Source of the DNA: Paraburkholderia aromaticivorans
GTDB lineage: Bacteria; Pseudomonadota; Gammaproteobacteria; Burkholderiales; Burkholderiaceae
Length of the DNA stretch: 64,000 nucleotides
Direction: 5' to 3'
NCBI RefSeq assembly: GCF_012689525.1
Contig: NZ_CP051516.1
Coordinates: 868,001 to 932,000 of the forward strand
Both the position numbers and the translations under genes were made by a program. Of this stretch, positions 1 through 8,918 are shown piece after piece (position 1 is the first letter of the stretch; the number at the start of each line of letters is the position of its first letter). The notes under the pieces are model-generated. The model did no database searches. It saw only the letters and a program-made list of their open reading frames with translations, and had not been told where the DNA came from.

Positions 1-1095
1 CATGGCTTGCGAATCCGACGACAGCATCGACAGCGCGCCGAGGTCGTGCAGGATGTCTTCGGCGGCAATCGTCTCGCGGCGAATGCGCGATTCGGCGAAC
101 GCGATGTCTTCCGCAATCGACGGGTCGAGGTGATGGCACACCATCAGCATGTCGAGGTGCTCTTCGAGCGTGTTGACGGTGTACGGACGCGTCGGGTTGG
201 TCGAGGAAGGCAGCACGTTCGCTTCGCCGCATACCTTGATGATGTCCGGAGCGTGGCCGCCGCCCGCGCCTTCCGTGTGATACGTGTGAATCGTGCGGCC
301 CTTGAACGCGGCCACGGTCGTTTCGACGAAGCCCGCTTCGTTCAGCGTGTCCGTGTGGATCGCGACCTGCGTGTCGGTATCGTCGGCGACGGAGAGGCAG
401 TTGTCGATCGCGGCCGGCGTCGTGCCCCAGTCCTCATGCAGCTTCAGACCGATCGCGCCCGCGGCGATCTGCTCCAGTGCCGGCTGCGGCAGACTCACAT
501 TGCCCTTGCCGAGAAAGCCGAGATTCATCGGATAACCGTCGGCCGCTTGCAGCATGCGTTCGAGATGCCACGGACCCGGCGTGCACGTGGTCGCGTTCGT
601 GCCCGTGGCTGGACCGGTGCCGCCGCCGAGCATGGTGGTCACGCCGCTTGCGAGCGCCTCTTCGATCTGCTGCGGGCTGATGAAGTGAATATGCGTGTCG
701 ATGCCGCCCGCCGTCACGATCAGGCCTTCGCCCGCGATCACTTCGGTGGAGGCGCCGATCGCGATCGTCACGTTCGGCTGGATGTCGGGATTGCCCGCTT
801 TGCCGATCGCGGCGATGCGGCCGTCCTTGATGCCGATGTCGGCCTTGACGATGCCCCAGTGATCGAGAATCACGGCATTCGTCACGACGGTATCGACCAC
901 GTCGGCATGCACGCGCTGCGACTGGCCCATGCCGTCGCGAATCACTTTGCCGCCGCCGAATTTCACTTCTTCGCCGTAGGTGGTGAAGTCGCGCTCGACT
1001 TCGATCAGCAATTCGGTATCGGCGAGGCGCACGCGGTCGCCGGTGGTGGGGCCGAACATTTCCGCGTATGCGCGGCGGCCAATGCGTAAGGTCAT
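1..1095 (-). CDS. ureC: Urease alpha subunit, N-terminal part (cut by window start)
   Basis: Catalytic subunit of the nickel enzyme that hydrolyses urea to ammonia and carbamate in the cytoplasm. The visible 365 residues (about 568 in the family) start [20 protein letters not shown]. All six nickel ligands are present, one position later than in Klebsiella numbering: His135 and His137 (GGIDTHIHF), carbamylated Lys218 (GLKLHEDWG), His247, His273 and Asp361 (SSDSQAM). The gene runs off the left edge, so the C-terminus and any ureEFG genes are not seen. It is the last visible gene of the SBP-ureA-ureB-ureC unit, 58 bases after ureB. Confidence 0.98.
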   Translation of the reverse strand, partial: MTLRIGRRAYAEMFGPTTGDRVRLADTELLIEVERDFTTYGEEVKFGGGKVIRDGMGQSQRVHADVVDTVVTNAVILDHWGIVKADIGIKDGRIAAIGKAGNPDIQPNVTIAIGASTEVIAGEGLIVTAGGIDTHIHFISPQQIEEALASGVTTMLGGGTGPATGTNATTCTPGPWHLERMLQAADGYPMNLGFLGKGNVSLPQPALEQIAAGAIGLKLHEDWGTTPAAIDNCLSVADDTDTQVAIHTDTLNEAGFVETTVAAFKGRTIHTYHTEGAGGGHAPDIIKVCGEANVLPSSTNPTRPYTVNTLEEHLDMLMVCHHLDPSIAEDIAFAESRIRRETIAAEDILHDLGALSMLSSDSQAM

Positions 1096-1153
1096 GGTGT
1101 GGATCCGGAAATGAACAGGGCGATCTGGGCGCGTGCGGAGACGGAGAGGCGCC

Positions 1154-1459
1154 TCACAGCTTGCCCATCACCTTGCCGTTGAAGCCGTAGACGACGCGAT
1201 CGCCCGCCAGTTCGACCAGCTCGACGGTGCGCTCCTGGCCGGGCTCGAAGCGCACGGCGGTGCCCGCCGCGATGTTTAGCCGGAAGCCGCGCGCGGTTTC
1301 GCGATCGAATGAGAGCGCCTCGTTCACTTCATAGAAGTGATAGTGCGAGCCGATCTGCACCGGACGGTCGCCGGTATTCGACACGGCCACCGTGACAGTG
1401 GCGCGGCCCGCGTTCAGTTCGTGTTCGCCGTCGTCGATGAGGAGTTCGCCGGGAATCAT
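1154..1459 (-). CDS. ureB: Urease beta subunit
   Basis: Small structural subunit of the urease (UreABC)3 assembly. It has 101 residues, normal for stand-alone bacterial UreB, starting [16 protein letters not shown] and containing the conserved [13 protein letters not shown] and YGFNGKVMG segments. It sits 27 bases downstream of ureA and 58 bases upstream of ureC, all on the minus strand. Subunits are separate, as in most proteobacteria, rather than fused. Confidence 0.98.
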   Translation of the reverse strand: MIPGELLIDDGEHELNAGRATVTVAVSNTGDRPVQIGSHYHFYEVNEALSFDRETARGFRLNIAAGTAVRFEPGQERTVELVELAGDRVVYGFNGKVMGKL

Positions 1460-1486
1460 CTAGCCTGCCTTATGTGATTGCAGTGA

Positions 1487-1789
1487 TCAGGGAATCGGGT
1501 GGTGAACGGTGACGAGCTTGGTGCCGTCGGGGAACGTGGCTTCGACCTGGATGTCGGGGATCATTTCCGGCACGCCTTCCATCACGTCGTTGCGGGTGAG
1601 CAGCGTGGTGCCGTAGTGCATCACTTCGGCGACGGTCTTGCCGTCGCGGGCCGCTTCCATCAGCGCGGCGGTGATGAAGGCGACCGCTTCCGGGTAGTTC
1701 AGTTTGAGGCCGCGTGCGCGGCGCCGTTCGGCAAGCAGCGCGGCGGTGAAGATCAGCAGCTTGTCCTTCTCGCGAGGTGTCAGCTTCAT
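1487..1789 (-). CDS. ureA: Urease gamma subunit
   Basis: Small structural subunit of urease, 100 residues, full length for the family. The N-terminus [20 protein letters not shown] and internal [42 protein letters not shown] are typical UreA. It is the first urease structural gene, 175 bases after the amino-acid binding-protein gene on the same strand. No separate promoter was recognised in that gap, so it may be read from the sigma-54 type promoter at 2841-2856. Confidence 0.98.
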   Translation of the reverse strand: MKLTPREKDKLLIFTAALLAERRRARGLKLNYPEAVAFITAALMEAARDGKTVAEVMHYGTTLLTRNDVMEGVPEMIPDIQVEATFPDGTKLVTVHHPIP

Positions 1790-1964
1790 CGAATGAGTGC
1801 GTAGGGTTGTGACGTCCGTTGCGACGATCCCAGGCGGGACCGGCCGCGACGATGATAGGCGCTGCGTGTCATGGCCGCGATCGCGTGCGCCGCACGGGAT
1901 GCGTCCATGACGAGTGCAATGCCGGATAAGCCGGTCACGGTATCAAGTTCGGCTAACGGCGCGC

Positions 1965-2768
1965 TTACAGATCAGCCGGCAGCGGCGCGCTGAACCACTT
2001 CTTCGACATCGTGTTGAGCGTGCCGTCCTGCTTCGCTTGCACGATGGCGGCGTTCACTTTCTGCTGCAGGCGCGGCTCGTTCTTGTTCATGCCGACGAAG
2101 CACGGCGAATTCTTGATCACGAACTTCGGTTCCGGGCGGCGCGGCGGATTCTTCGCGAGGATCGCGGCCGCGACGATGTTGCCCGCCGCGATCAACTGCA
2201 CCTGGCCGGACAGGAACGCGGCGATAGTCGCGTTGTTGTCCTCGAAGCGCTTGATGGTCGCGTTCGGCGCCATTTGCGTGAGGCCGATTTCCTCCAGCGC
2301 ACCGCGGGTCGCGCCGACCGTCTTGCCGGTCAGATCGGCCGGGCCGCTGACCTTGATGTCGGCGGGACCGAATACGCCCTGGTAGTACGGCGCATAGGCG
2401 GTCGAAAAGTCGATCACCTTCTCGCGATCCGGCGTTTTGCCGAGCGACGAGATCACCAGATCCACCTTGCCCGTTTGCAGATACGGAATGCGGTTGGCGC
2501 TATTGACCGGCACGAGTTCGAGCTTTACGTTCATCGACTTCGCGAGCAGGGCGGCGGTGTCGATGTCGTAGCCCTGCGGCTTCATGTCCGCGCCGACCGA
2601 ACCGAACGGCGGGTAGTCTTCCGGCACGGCGACTTTGAGCACACCGGCCTTGGCGATGTTATCGAGCGTATCCGCGTGAGCGGCGGGCGCATTGACGACG
2701 AGGACGGGCGAGAGCAGGAGTGCGGCGAGCCATGCGCGACGCGCGGGGCGAAGAGTCGATCGAGTCAT
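1965..2768 (-). CDS. Amino-acid-type ABC transporter substrate-binding protein
   Basis: Periplasmic solute-binding protein of the polar amino acid class (SBP_bac_3 family), 267 residues from the ATG at 2768. A signal peptide (MTRSTLRPARRAWLAALLLS through APAAHA) precedes the typical TLDNIAKAGVLKVAVPEDYPPFG start and GYDIDTAALLAKSMNV. A longer frame to 2870 would overlap the sigma-54 type promoter, so 2768 is preferred. No permease or ATPase partner lies alongside. It is upstream of ureA with a promoter of its own, which suggests nitrogen-regulated uptake of an amino acid or related nitrogen compound. The ligand is unknown. Confidence 0.9.
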   Translation of the reverse strand: MTRSTLRPARRAWLAALLLSPVLVVNAPAAHADTLDNIAKAGVLKVAVPEDYPPFGSVGADMKPQGYDIDTAALLAKSMNVKLELVPVNSANRIPYLQTGKVDLVISSLGKTPDREKVIDFSTAYAPYYQGVFGPADIKVSGPADLTGKTVGATRGALEEIGLTQMAPNATIKRFEDNNATIAAFLSGQVQLIAAGNIVAAAILAKNPPRRPEPKFVIKNSPCFVGMNKNEPRLQQKVNAAIVQAKQDGTLNTMSKKWFSAPLPADL

Positions 2769-2840
2769 GTTCTGTGAGCGGTGGTGGCGACGAGCCGGTC
2801 GGCTGCCGTCAGGGCGCGGCAGCATCGTGGGGAATGGCGA

Positions 2841-2856
2841 TGCAAGGTATGTGCCA
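2841..2856 (-). promoter_or_regulatory. Sigma-54 type promoter upstream of the SBP-ureABC unit
   Basis: On the minus strand the bases read TGGCACATACCTTGCA, an exact match to the -24/-12 consensus TGGCAC-N5-TTGC. The predicted start of transcription, near 2829, leaves a leader of about 60 bases before the ATG at 2768. A very similar sequence lies upstream of urtA. This is a sequence match only; activity is inferred from the nitrogen-related genes downstream. Confidence 0.8.
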
Positions 2857-2920
2857 TGGCGGTGCAGCATGGGCTAAGGAGGCGGAAGGACGACCGATGC
2901 ACTCAGTTGAAGCGTCGAGA

Positions 2921-2937
2921 TGCGCCGGATTGGTGCG
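2921..2937. promoter_or_regulatory. NtrC-like binding site
   Basis: The sequence TGCGCCGGATTGGTGCG matches the NtrC consensus TGCACC-N5-GGTGCA at 10 of 12 specified bases and is a near dyad. It lies about 80 bases upstream of the -12 element at 2842, a normal distance for an enhancer acting on sigma-54 polymerase. This supports control of urease by nitrogen limitation. Confidence 0.6.
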
Positions 2938-3014
2938 TGTCTTGTCTTACGACGGTGAAAGCCGAAGTCAAACTCGCCGGACAGGAAGAGACGAAGAAGA
3001 GCGACCGCTACGGG

Positions 3015-3252
3015 GCGCGCAGCGCCGCCGGAAGAATGAGCGCTTTGTCACCGACATGGAATGTGCGAGAACACGGATTCCAGATGCACCACTACCGCGA
3101 CTGCGCGGGGGCCCCACTTAAGAATTAGCGGTTTGAGCTGCTTTCTTTTGCCTACTTTGCTTTGCAGCCGGCAAAGAAAAGTAGGTGCCGCCCCGCACAG
3201 GGGCAACGCCAATAGACCACCATGACTTCAAGGAAAGGCCAACGCGCCGAGA
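3015..3252 (+). repeat. Dispersed intergenic repeat, copy R1
   Basis: About 240 bases shared, with scattered substitutions, with the copies at 38744-40638 (split, inverted) and 41841-42080. Order of parts: a GC-rich block starting GCGCGCAGCGCCGCCGG, a block containing CCACTACCGCGACTGCGCGG, an A/T-rich hairpin (3155-3187, arms CTACTTTGCTTTGC and GGCAAAGAAAAGTAG), then a second hairpin (GCCCC/GGGGC around 3200) and TAGACCACCATGACTTCAAG. It fills the gap between ureD and the SBP-ureABC promoter. Short open frames across it are not convincing genes. Confidence 0.85.
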
Positions 3253-3272
3253 TAACTGCCGAAGAGCAAACT

Positions 3273-4154
3273 TCAAGTACTCCAAATTCGCAAAGGCATA
3301 GCCTCAACCCCATGCACAACTGGCCGCAACTGAATCCAGCACTTGATAAGCGCCCGCCGCAGCATCTCCATCGATCGAGAAACACCGCGCACGACCAACA
3401 CCCGTGAAGTAACACAAGAAGCCGCAACCCGAACAGAATCATCAAACGGCAACTGAGCAGTCACAGCTTCAGCAAGCGCATCATCACAAGCATCCCCAAC
3501 AGCCCAAAGCGTCCCATAAGCAGGAAACCCAGCTAACCCCTGAGCAGCATCACGCAGCGAATCAAGCGCCGAGAGACTGGCGCGCTCAAACCACAGCAAC
3601 TCCCCATCAGCCCCAACGATCCGCGACACCGCCCCCAGGCTACCCTCGGACCACCGTTCCCCCGCCGCCTGCCGCCCAAGCTGAGTGGCATCCCACCCAA
3701 TCGCAGTCGCGCCTTCCCCAAGCGTCAACGAAAAATCCAGCTTCGCATTCGCACGATCGAAAACGATATTATTCTGCGGCAGCCAATCGAGCTTAGCCCG
3801 CTCGCCGACGCGCACGGCAATCTGCTGCTGCGCTTCACGTCCGTTGGACTTGTACCACTTGGTCGCCCCCGGCGTGGTAATGACGGCATGCGCACCGTCT
3901 CCGACAGAAACATCAATAGCAAGCTGATCACCACCCGCGATCCCACCCGGCGGATGCACGATCACCGCATGACAGATGCCATGTCCTTCCGGATAAAGCG
4001 GCCTTTGAACCCGCAACGGCCCATCATGCAAGCGATGCGTGAGCGCAGTCCGCTCGCCATCTTTGACGAACCCAAGTTCAAGACGCGCGCGCCATTGCGA
4101 ATGCGCACCGGCTTGCGCGGCAGCGAGCGTAACGTGATTTTCGTGAAGCGACAT
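3273..4154 (-). CDS. ureD: Urease accessory protein UreD
   Basis: Chaperone that binds apo-urease and works with UreF and UreG in nickel delivery. It has 293 residues from the ATG at 4154 ([16 protein letters not shown]); the open frame continues to 4211 but family proteins start near here. Recognisable segments are [40 protein letters not shown] and the C-terminal RIWST. It follows urtE by 116 bases on the same strand and is probably the last gene of the urt transcript. In many relatives ureD adjoins ureA; here a repeat and a binding-protein gene separate them. Confidence 0.93.
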   Translation of the reverse strand: MSLHENHVTLAAAQAGAHSQWRARLELGFVKDGERTALTHRLHDGPLRVQRPLYPEGHGICHAVIVHPPGGIAGGDQLAIDVSVGDGAHAVITTPGATKWYKSNGREAQQQIAVRVGERAKLDWLPQNNIVFDRANAKLDFSLTLGEGATAIGWDATQLGRQAAGERWSEGSLGAVSRIVGADGELLWFERASLSALDSLRDAAQGLAGFPAYGTLWAVGDACDDALAEAVTAQLPFDDSVRVAASCVTSRVLVVRGVSRSMEMLRRALIKCWIQLRPVVHGVEAMPLRIWST

Positions 4155-4270
4155 GCGATTGGAATGCGACCAGACGGAGAAAAGCAAATCGTGCCTGCGC
4201 ACGTCAGGCAACGCTCAACCGCGTTGCCACAGGATGCGGCGAGAATAGCACGCCAGCTCGTGCGTGCCGC

Positions 4271-4963
4271 TCACACGGCGATCAACGTCCGCACACCATC
4301 CGTATCCATATTCGCGCCTTCACCGCCCGCGATGATCTCGCCGCGGCTCATCACCCAATACCGATCGGCGATGTCCTTGGCGAAGTCGTAATACTGTTCG
4401 ACGAGCAGCACCGTCATGCCCATTTCCTCGACCAGTTGACGCAGCGTGCGGCCGATATCCTGAATGATCGACGGCTGAATGCCTTCCGTGGGTTCATCGA
4501 GAATCAGCAATTGCGGATCGCTCATCAACGCCCGGCCAATGGCAAGCTGCTGCTGTTGACCGCCGGACAGATCCCCGCCGCGGCGGCTGCGCATATCCTT
4601 CAGCACCGGGAACAGCTCATAGATACGATCCGGGATCTTCTTGGGCGCCTTCTTGCTGGCGGCACCCACCAGCAGATTTTCTTCGACGGTCAAGCGCGGA
4701 AAGATATCGCGCCCCTGTGGCACATAAGCGAGGCCTTTTTCCACACGCGAGTAAGTCGGCAGTTTGGTGATCGGCGCACCGCGCCAGGCGATCGATCCGC
4801 TCTTCGTTTGCACGACACCCATCAAACAGCGCAGCAGCGTAGTCTTGCCCACGCCGTTGCGGCCGAGCAGAACAGTGAGTTTGCCGTCGGGCACGGTGAG
4901 CTTCACATCGCGCAGAATGTGGCTGCCGCCGTAGTACTGGTTCAGGTTTTCTATTTCTAGCAT
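4271..4963 (-). CDS. urtE: Urea ABC transporter ATPase UrtE
   Basis: Second ATPase of the high-affinity urea importer, LivF-like, 230 residues. The start at 4963 gives MLEIENLNQYYGGSHILRDV, the usual UrtE N-terminus; the upstream extension is not conserved-looking. Walker A is GRNGVGKTT (residues 34-42), the signature is LSGGQQQQLAIG, and Walker B is LLILDEPTEGIQPSII. It lies 45 bases after urtD and precedes ureD, linking import to urease assembly. Confidence 0.96.
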   Translation of the reverse strand: MLEIENLNQYYGGSHILRDVKLTVPDGKLTVLLGRNGVGKTTLLRCLMGVVQTKSGSIAWRGAPITKLPTYSRVEKGLAYVPQGRDIFPRLTVEENLLVGAASKKAPKKIPDRIYELFPVLKDMRSRRGGDLSGGQQQQLAIGRALMSDPQLLILDEPTEGIQPSIIQDIGRTLRQLVEEMGMTVLLVEQYYDFAKDIADRYWVMSRGEIIAGGEGANMDTDGVRTLIAV

Positions 4964-5008
4964 GTCCGTTCGACCTTTTGTTACACCGACCCGTTTCATC
5001 AACCCGTT

Positions 5009-5872
5009 TCACCGGCCCAGATAAGACTCGATGACCGTTTCGTCGCGTTTCACTTCGTCGAGCGTGCCGTGAGCGAGCACGCGTCCTTCGGCCATCACCG
5101 TAACCTTGCCGGTTGCGCCTGAGAGCGCCGCCACGAACTCCATATCGTGCTCGACGACCATCATCGAACAGGTGCCGCGCAGATGATTGAGCAACTCGGC
5201 GAGCTGCATGGTTTCGTCGTCGGTCATGCCGGCGGCTGGTTCGTCGAGCAGCAGCAACGCCGGCTGCTGCATCAGCAACATGCCGATTTCGAGCCGTTGC
5301 TTCTGGCCGTGCGACAGTTCGCCGGCAAGGCGCCGCGCTTCGCTCTCCAGGCCGATCAACGCCAGCGTCTCTTCAATGCGCGCTTGCGCCTCGCGATCCA
5401 GACGCGCGCGCAATGAAGCCCACCAGCCCTTGTCGGCCTTCATCGCGAGTTCGAGGTTTTCCCACACGGGATGCTGCTCGAACACCGTCGGCTTCTGAAA
5501 CTTGCGGCCGATGCCCGCACGCGCGATCGACGGCTCGTTCATGCGCGTCAGATCCATCGACTGGCCGAGATACGCCTTGCCGGAATCCGGCTCCGTCTTG
5601 CCGGTGATGACGTCCATCATCGTCGTCTTGCCGGCGCCGTTCGGACCGATGATGCAACGCAATTCGCCGGCGTCGATCGACAGCGTCAGCGCATTCAACG
5701 CGCGAAAGCCGTCGAAGCTCACCGTCACGTCTTCGAGGTACAGAATCGTGCCGTGCGACACGTCGATCTCGCCGGGCACGACCGCGTGCCCCATGCTCGC
5801 GACGCCGCTCAAAGAAGTTTCAGCGGGTTCTTCCGGTAAAGCCAGATCAGGAACCATCGGGTTTTCGTTCAT
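5009..5872 (-). CDS. urtD: Urea ABC transporter ATPase UrtD
   Basis: First ATPase of the urea importer, LivG-like, 287 residues. Walker A GPNGAGKTT is near residues 76-84, the signature is LSHGQKQRLEIG, and Walker B is LLLLDEPAAGMTDDET. The N-terminal 40 residues before the ATPase fold look unstructured. Its ATG overlaps the urtC stop by four bases (ATGA), indicating translational coupling. Confidence 0.96.
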   Translation of the reverse strand: MNENPMVPDLALPEEPAETSLSGVASMGHAVVPGEIDVSHGTILYLEDVTVSFDGFRALNALTLSIDAGELRCIIGPNGAGKTTMMDVITGKTEPDSGKAYLGQSMDLTRMNEPSIARAGIGRKFQKPTVFEQHPVWENLELAMKADKGWWASLRARLDREAQARIEETLALIGLESEARRLAGELSHGQKQRLEIGMLLMQQPALLLLDEPAAGMTDDETMQLAELLNHLRGTCSMMVVEHDMEFVAALSGATGKVTVMAEGRVLAHGTLDEVKRDETVIESYLGR

Positions 5873-7053
5873 GAGCGGTTCCTCTTGCGCGTCACGAGTT
5901 CGATCAGCCCCATGATGCCGTTCGGCAGAAGCAGTGGAACCAGCACGAAGATCAGACCGAGAAAGAACAGCCAGTACTCAGGGAAGTTCGCCGTGAAGAA
6001 GCTCTTAGCGCCGTTCACCGCGAAGGCGCCGATGATCGGGCCAATCAGCGTGCCCCGTCCGCCCACGGCGACCCAGATTGCCATTTCGATCGAGTTGCCC
6101 GGCGACATCTCGCCCGGATTGATGATGCCGACCTGCGGCACATACAGCGCGCCGGCGATGCCGCACAACACGGCGGAAACCGTCCACACGAACAGCTTGT
6201 ACGCGAGCGGGCTGTAGCCGAGGAACATCAAACGCGTTTCGCCGTCGCGCACCGCGGTCACCACGCGGCCGAGCTTCGAGGTGACGATCGCCCGTGCGCC
6301 GATGAAGGCGAGAATCAGCACAGCAAACGTAATCAGCAGCAGGGCAGTGCGCGTGCCCGGATGCGTGATCGGAAAGCCACCGATGCGCTTGAAGTCGGTG
6401 AAGCCGTTATTGCCGCCGAAGCCCGTTTCGTTGCGATAGAACAGCAGCATCGCGGCGAAGGTCATGGCCTGCGTGATGATCGACAGATACACGCCCTTCA
6501 CCCGCGAGCGGAACGTGAAGAAGCCGAACACCCACGCCACCACCGCCGGCACCAGCACCACCAGCAGCAGCGCGTAGCCGAGATGCTGCGTGCCTTGCCA
6601 GTACCACGGCAGTTGATGCCAGTCCAGAAACACCATGAAGTCGGGCAGGTCGCTGCCATATTTGCCTTCGTGGCCGATCGCGCGCATCAGGTACATGCCG
6701 ATCGCGTAGCCGCCGAGCGCGAAGAACAGCGCGTGGCCGAGGCTCAGAATGCCGCAGTAGCCCCACACGAGATCGAGCGCGAGCGCCGCGATCGCGTAGC
6801 ACATGAACTTGCCGGTGATCGTCATCGCGTAGGCGGACAGATGCAGCGCGCTGGTTTCTGGCACGACCAGCGTGGCGAACGGCACGCCCAGTCCGAAGAC
6901 GATGATCAACGCGATCAGCGCGAGCCACGCGCGCCGCGACAATAGCGCGGGACGCGGCGGCAGACCGAGTGCGAAGCCGGATTGCGGCTCGCGTCCGGCG
7001 CTAGCGCCACCGCTCGTTGCGCCGACGTGAGCCGATGAAGTTGCCGATGTCAT
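5869..7053 (-). CDS. urtC: Urea ABC transporter permease UrtC
   Basis: Inner-membrane permease of the urea importer (LivM-like), 394 residues with about ten hydrophobic segments. Typical stretches are WGYCGILSLGHALFFALGGYAIGMYLM and PGNSIEMAIWVAVGGRGTLIGP. A hydrophilic N-terminal tail of roughly 40 residues precedes the first membrane helix. It starts one base after the urtB stop and overlaps urtD by four bases. Confidence 0.96.
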   Translation of the reverse strand: MTSATSSAHVGATSGGASAGREPQSGFALGLPPRPALLSRRAWLALIALIIVFGLGVPFATLVVPETSALHLSAYAMTITGKFMCYAIAALALDLVWGYCGILSLGHALFFALGGYAIGMYLMRAIGHEGKYGSDLPDFMVFLDWHQLPWYWQGTQHLGYALLLVVLVPAVVAWVFGFFTFRSRVKGVYLSIITQAMTFAAMLLFYRNETGFGGNNGFTDFKRIGGFPITHPGTRTALLLITFAVLILAFIGARAIVTSKLGRVVTAVRDGETRLMFLGYSPLAYKLFVWTVSAVLCGIAGALYVPQVGIINPGEMSPGNSIEMAIWVAVGGRGTLIGPIIGAFAVNGAKSFFTANFPEYWLFFLGLIFVLVPLLLPNGIMGLIELVTRKRNRS

Positions 7054-7054
7054 C

Positions 7055-8716
7055 TCATGCCTCCGCGCTACGGCCCTTGAGGGCGAACATGCCCTGCGGA
7101 CGCTTCTGGATGAACAACACGATCAGCACCAGCACCGCGATCTTCGCGAGCACCGCGCCCCAGAACGGTTCGATCGCCTTGCTGATGAGCCCGAGGCCGA
7201 AGCCGCCGATCACCGTGCCGGCCAGTTGACCGACACCGCCGAGCACCACGGCCATGAACGAATCGATGATGTAGCTCTGGCCGAGGTCCGGTCCGACATT
7301 GCCGATCTGCGAGAGCGCACAGCCGCCCAGACCGGCGATGCCCGCGCCGAACGCGAACGCATACGAATCGACCCGCGCGGTCTTCACGCCGACGCAGGCC
7401 GCCATGCGCCGGTTCTGTGTGACGGCGCGCACGAAGAGACCGAGACGCGTCTTCGTGAGCACGGCCCACGCGATGCCGACCACGATTAGCGAGAACGCGA
7501 GAATCGCCAGCCGGTTGTACGGCAGGATCAGATTGGGCAAGACGGTCACGCCGCCGCTCATCCACGCCGGGTTGACCACCTGCACGTTCTGCGCGCCGAA
7601 CAGCATGCGCGTCGCCTGAATCAGGATCAGGCTGACGCCGAAGGTGGTCAGCAGCGTTTCGAGCGGCCTGCCATACAAATGCTTCAGCACCAGCCGTTCG
7701 AGCACGATGCCCACCAGTCCCGCGGCGACGAACGAGGCCGGAATGGCGAGCAGCGGATACCAGTCGAATGCGCCGGGCGCGAAACGCTGAAACAGGTTCT
7801 GCACGACATAGGTCGCGTACGCGCCGATCATCAGGAATTCGCCATGTGCCATGTTGATGACGCCGATCAGCCCGTACGTGATGGCGAGACCCAGCGCGGC
7901 GAGCAGCAGCACGCTGCCGAGCGACAGGCCCGCGAACAGCGTGCCGGCGATCTGGCTGCGGCGCTGGATTGCATCGAGTTCGTCGATGCCGCTTTGCGCG
8001 GCGGCGCGCACGTGGTCGTCGGGTTCCACAAAGGTGCCGTCCGGTTTCTTCGCGACGAGCGGCCGCAGCAGTTCGTTCATGTCGAGGTCATGCCGCGCGG
8101 CGACCAGTTGCACGGCTTCGAGGCGCCTGGCTGGATCGGCGTCGTGCAGGGCCGTCATCGCCCACAGCGTGTCGAGGCGCTTCTTCAATGCGGGGTCGGT
8201 TTCCTTCGCGCGAGCCGCATCGACGAGCGGTTTGATCGACGGATCCGGATTCTGCAGCAACGAGGTGATCGCGGCGTCACGCGCCGCCTTGTCCGGTGAA
8301 TCGAGTTGCAGGCCGGACAACGCGCCGGCGACTTTCGAGCGCAGCAGATTGTTCAGCGTGACCGGCTGCGCATCGCCGGCGGCGACGGCCTTGCCGGTGA
8401 CCGCGTCTTTCGCGGTGTCGCCGTCTTGAAGTAGCACGGCGCCCGCGTCGGTGGCGAGCGCGCTGTCTTCGGAGAGCGCTTTGAGTACCGCCATCGATTC
8501 TTTGTCGTGATTGGCGATCAGTTTGTCGATGGCCGCGGATTTCGCGTCGAAGTCGTCGCCGGCGAGCGGCGCGACATCGGCTTGCGTCAGCGCGAAGGCG
8601 GCCAGCGGTGCGCCGGCGAGCAGCACGAGCGCCACGCTAGCGATGCCGCGCCGCGCGAGTCGTCGTGCATGAGTTCGTGCGCGTTGTCGTGCGGATGTCA
8701 GGAATGAAAACGCCAT
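7055..8716 (-). CDS. urtB: Urea ABC transporter permease UrtB with N-terminal periplasmic domain
   Basis: Permease partner of UrtC, 553 residues from the ATG at 8716. A signal-like hydrophobic stretch (IASVALVLLAGAPLAAFA) is followed by a soluble Ala/Asp-rich helical domain of about 230 residues, then a LivH-type permease starting near SQIAGTLFAGLSLGSVLLLAALGLAITYGLIGVINMAHGE. This two-part build is usual for proteobacterial UrtB, so the length is not odd. The 202 bases between it and urtA hold no gene that could be supported. Confidence 0.95.
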   Translation of the reverse strand: MAFSFLTSARQRARTHARRLARRGIASVALVLLAGAPLAAFALTQADVAPLAGDDFDAKSAAIDKLIANHDKESMAVLKALSEDSALATDAGAVLLQDGDTAKDAVTGKAVAAGDAQPVTLNNLLRSKVAGALSGLQLDSPDKAARDAAITSLLQNPDPSIKPLVDAARAKETDPALKKRLDTLWAMTALHDADPARRLEAVQLVAARHDLDMNELLRPLVAKKPDGTFVEPDDHVRAAAQSGIDELDAIQRRSQIAGTLFAGLSLGSVLLLAALGLAITYGLIGVINMAHGEFLMIGAYATYVVQNLFQRFAPGAFDWYPLLAIPASFVAAGLVGIVLERLVLKHLYGRPLETLLTTFGVSLILIQATRMLFGAQNVQVVNPAWMSGGVTVLPNLILPYNRLAILAFSLIVVGIAWAVLTKTRLGLFVRAVTQNRRMAACVGVKTARVDSYAFAFGAGIAGLGGCALSQIGNVGPDLGQSYIIDSFMAVVLGGVGQLAGTVIGGFGLGLISKAIEPFWGAVLAKIAVLVLIVLFIQKRPQGMFALKGRSAEA

Positions 8717-8918
8717 GGTGGCCTTTGAAGAAAATCCGGCGGGGCGGCGCGGCATGTGGGCAAGCGCCATTGCCGCGCCGTCGAGTTGCTGCGCGCGAAG
8801 GATGTGCCGCCGGGACGCCGGATCACGGCACGAACGCGGGCGCGGTGGGCACGCCCGCCGCGGGATGGCAATCGGTGTGTCACGGCGGCTAGCTTCGCGG
8901 TCGCGGCACGCCTTCCTG

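Noticed and set aside
7..1089. Plus-strand open frame of 360 codons across the urease gene
   Set aside because: It lies opposite ureC, whose protein has every expected active-site residue. The plus-strand product is Arg/His-rich, typical of antisense frames in high-GC DNA.
7055..8716. UrtB as an unusual fusion because of its soluble N-terminal domain
   Set aside because: Long UrtB proteins with this extra domain are the norm in proteobacteria.
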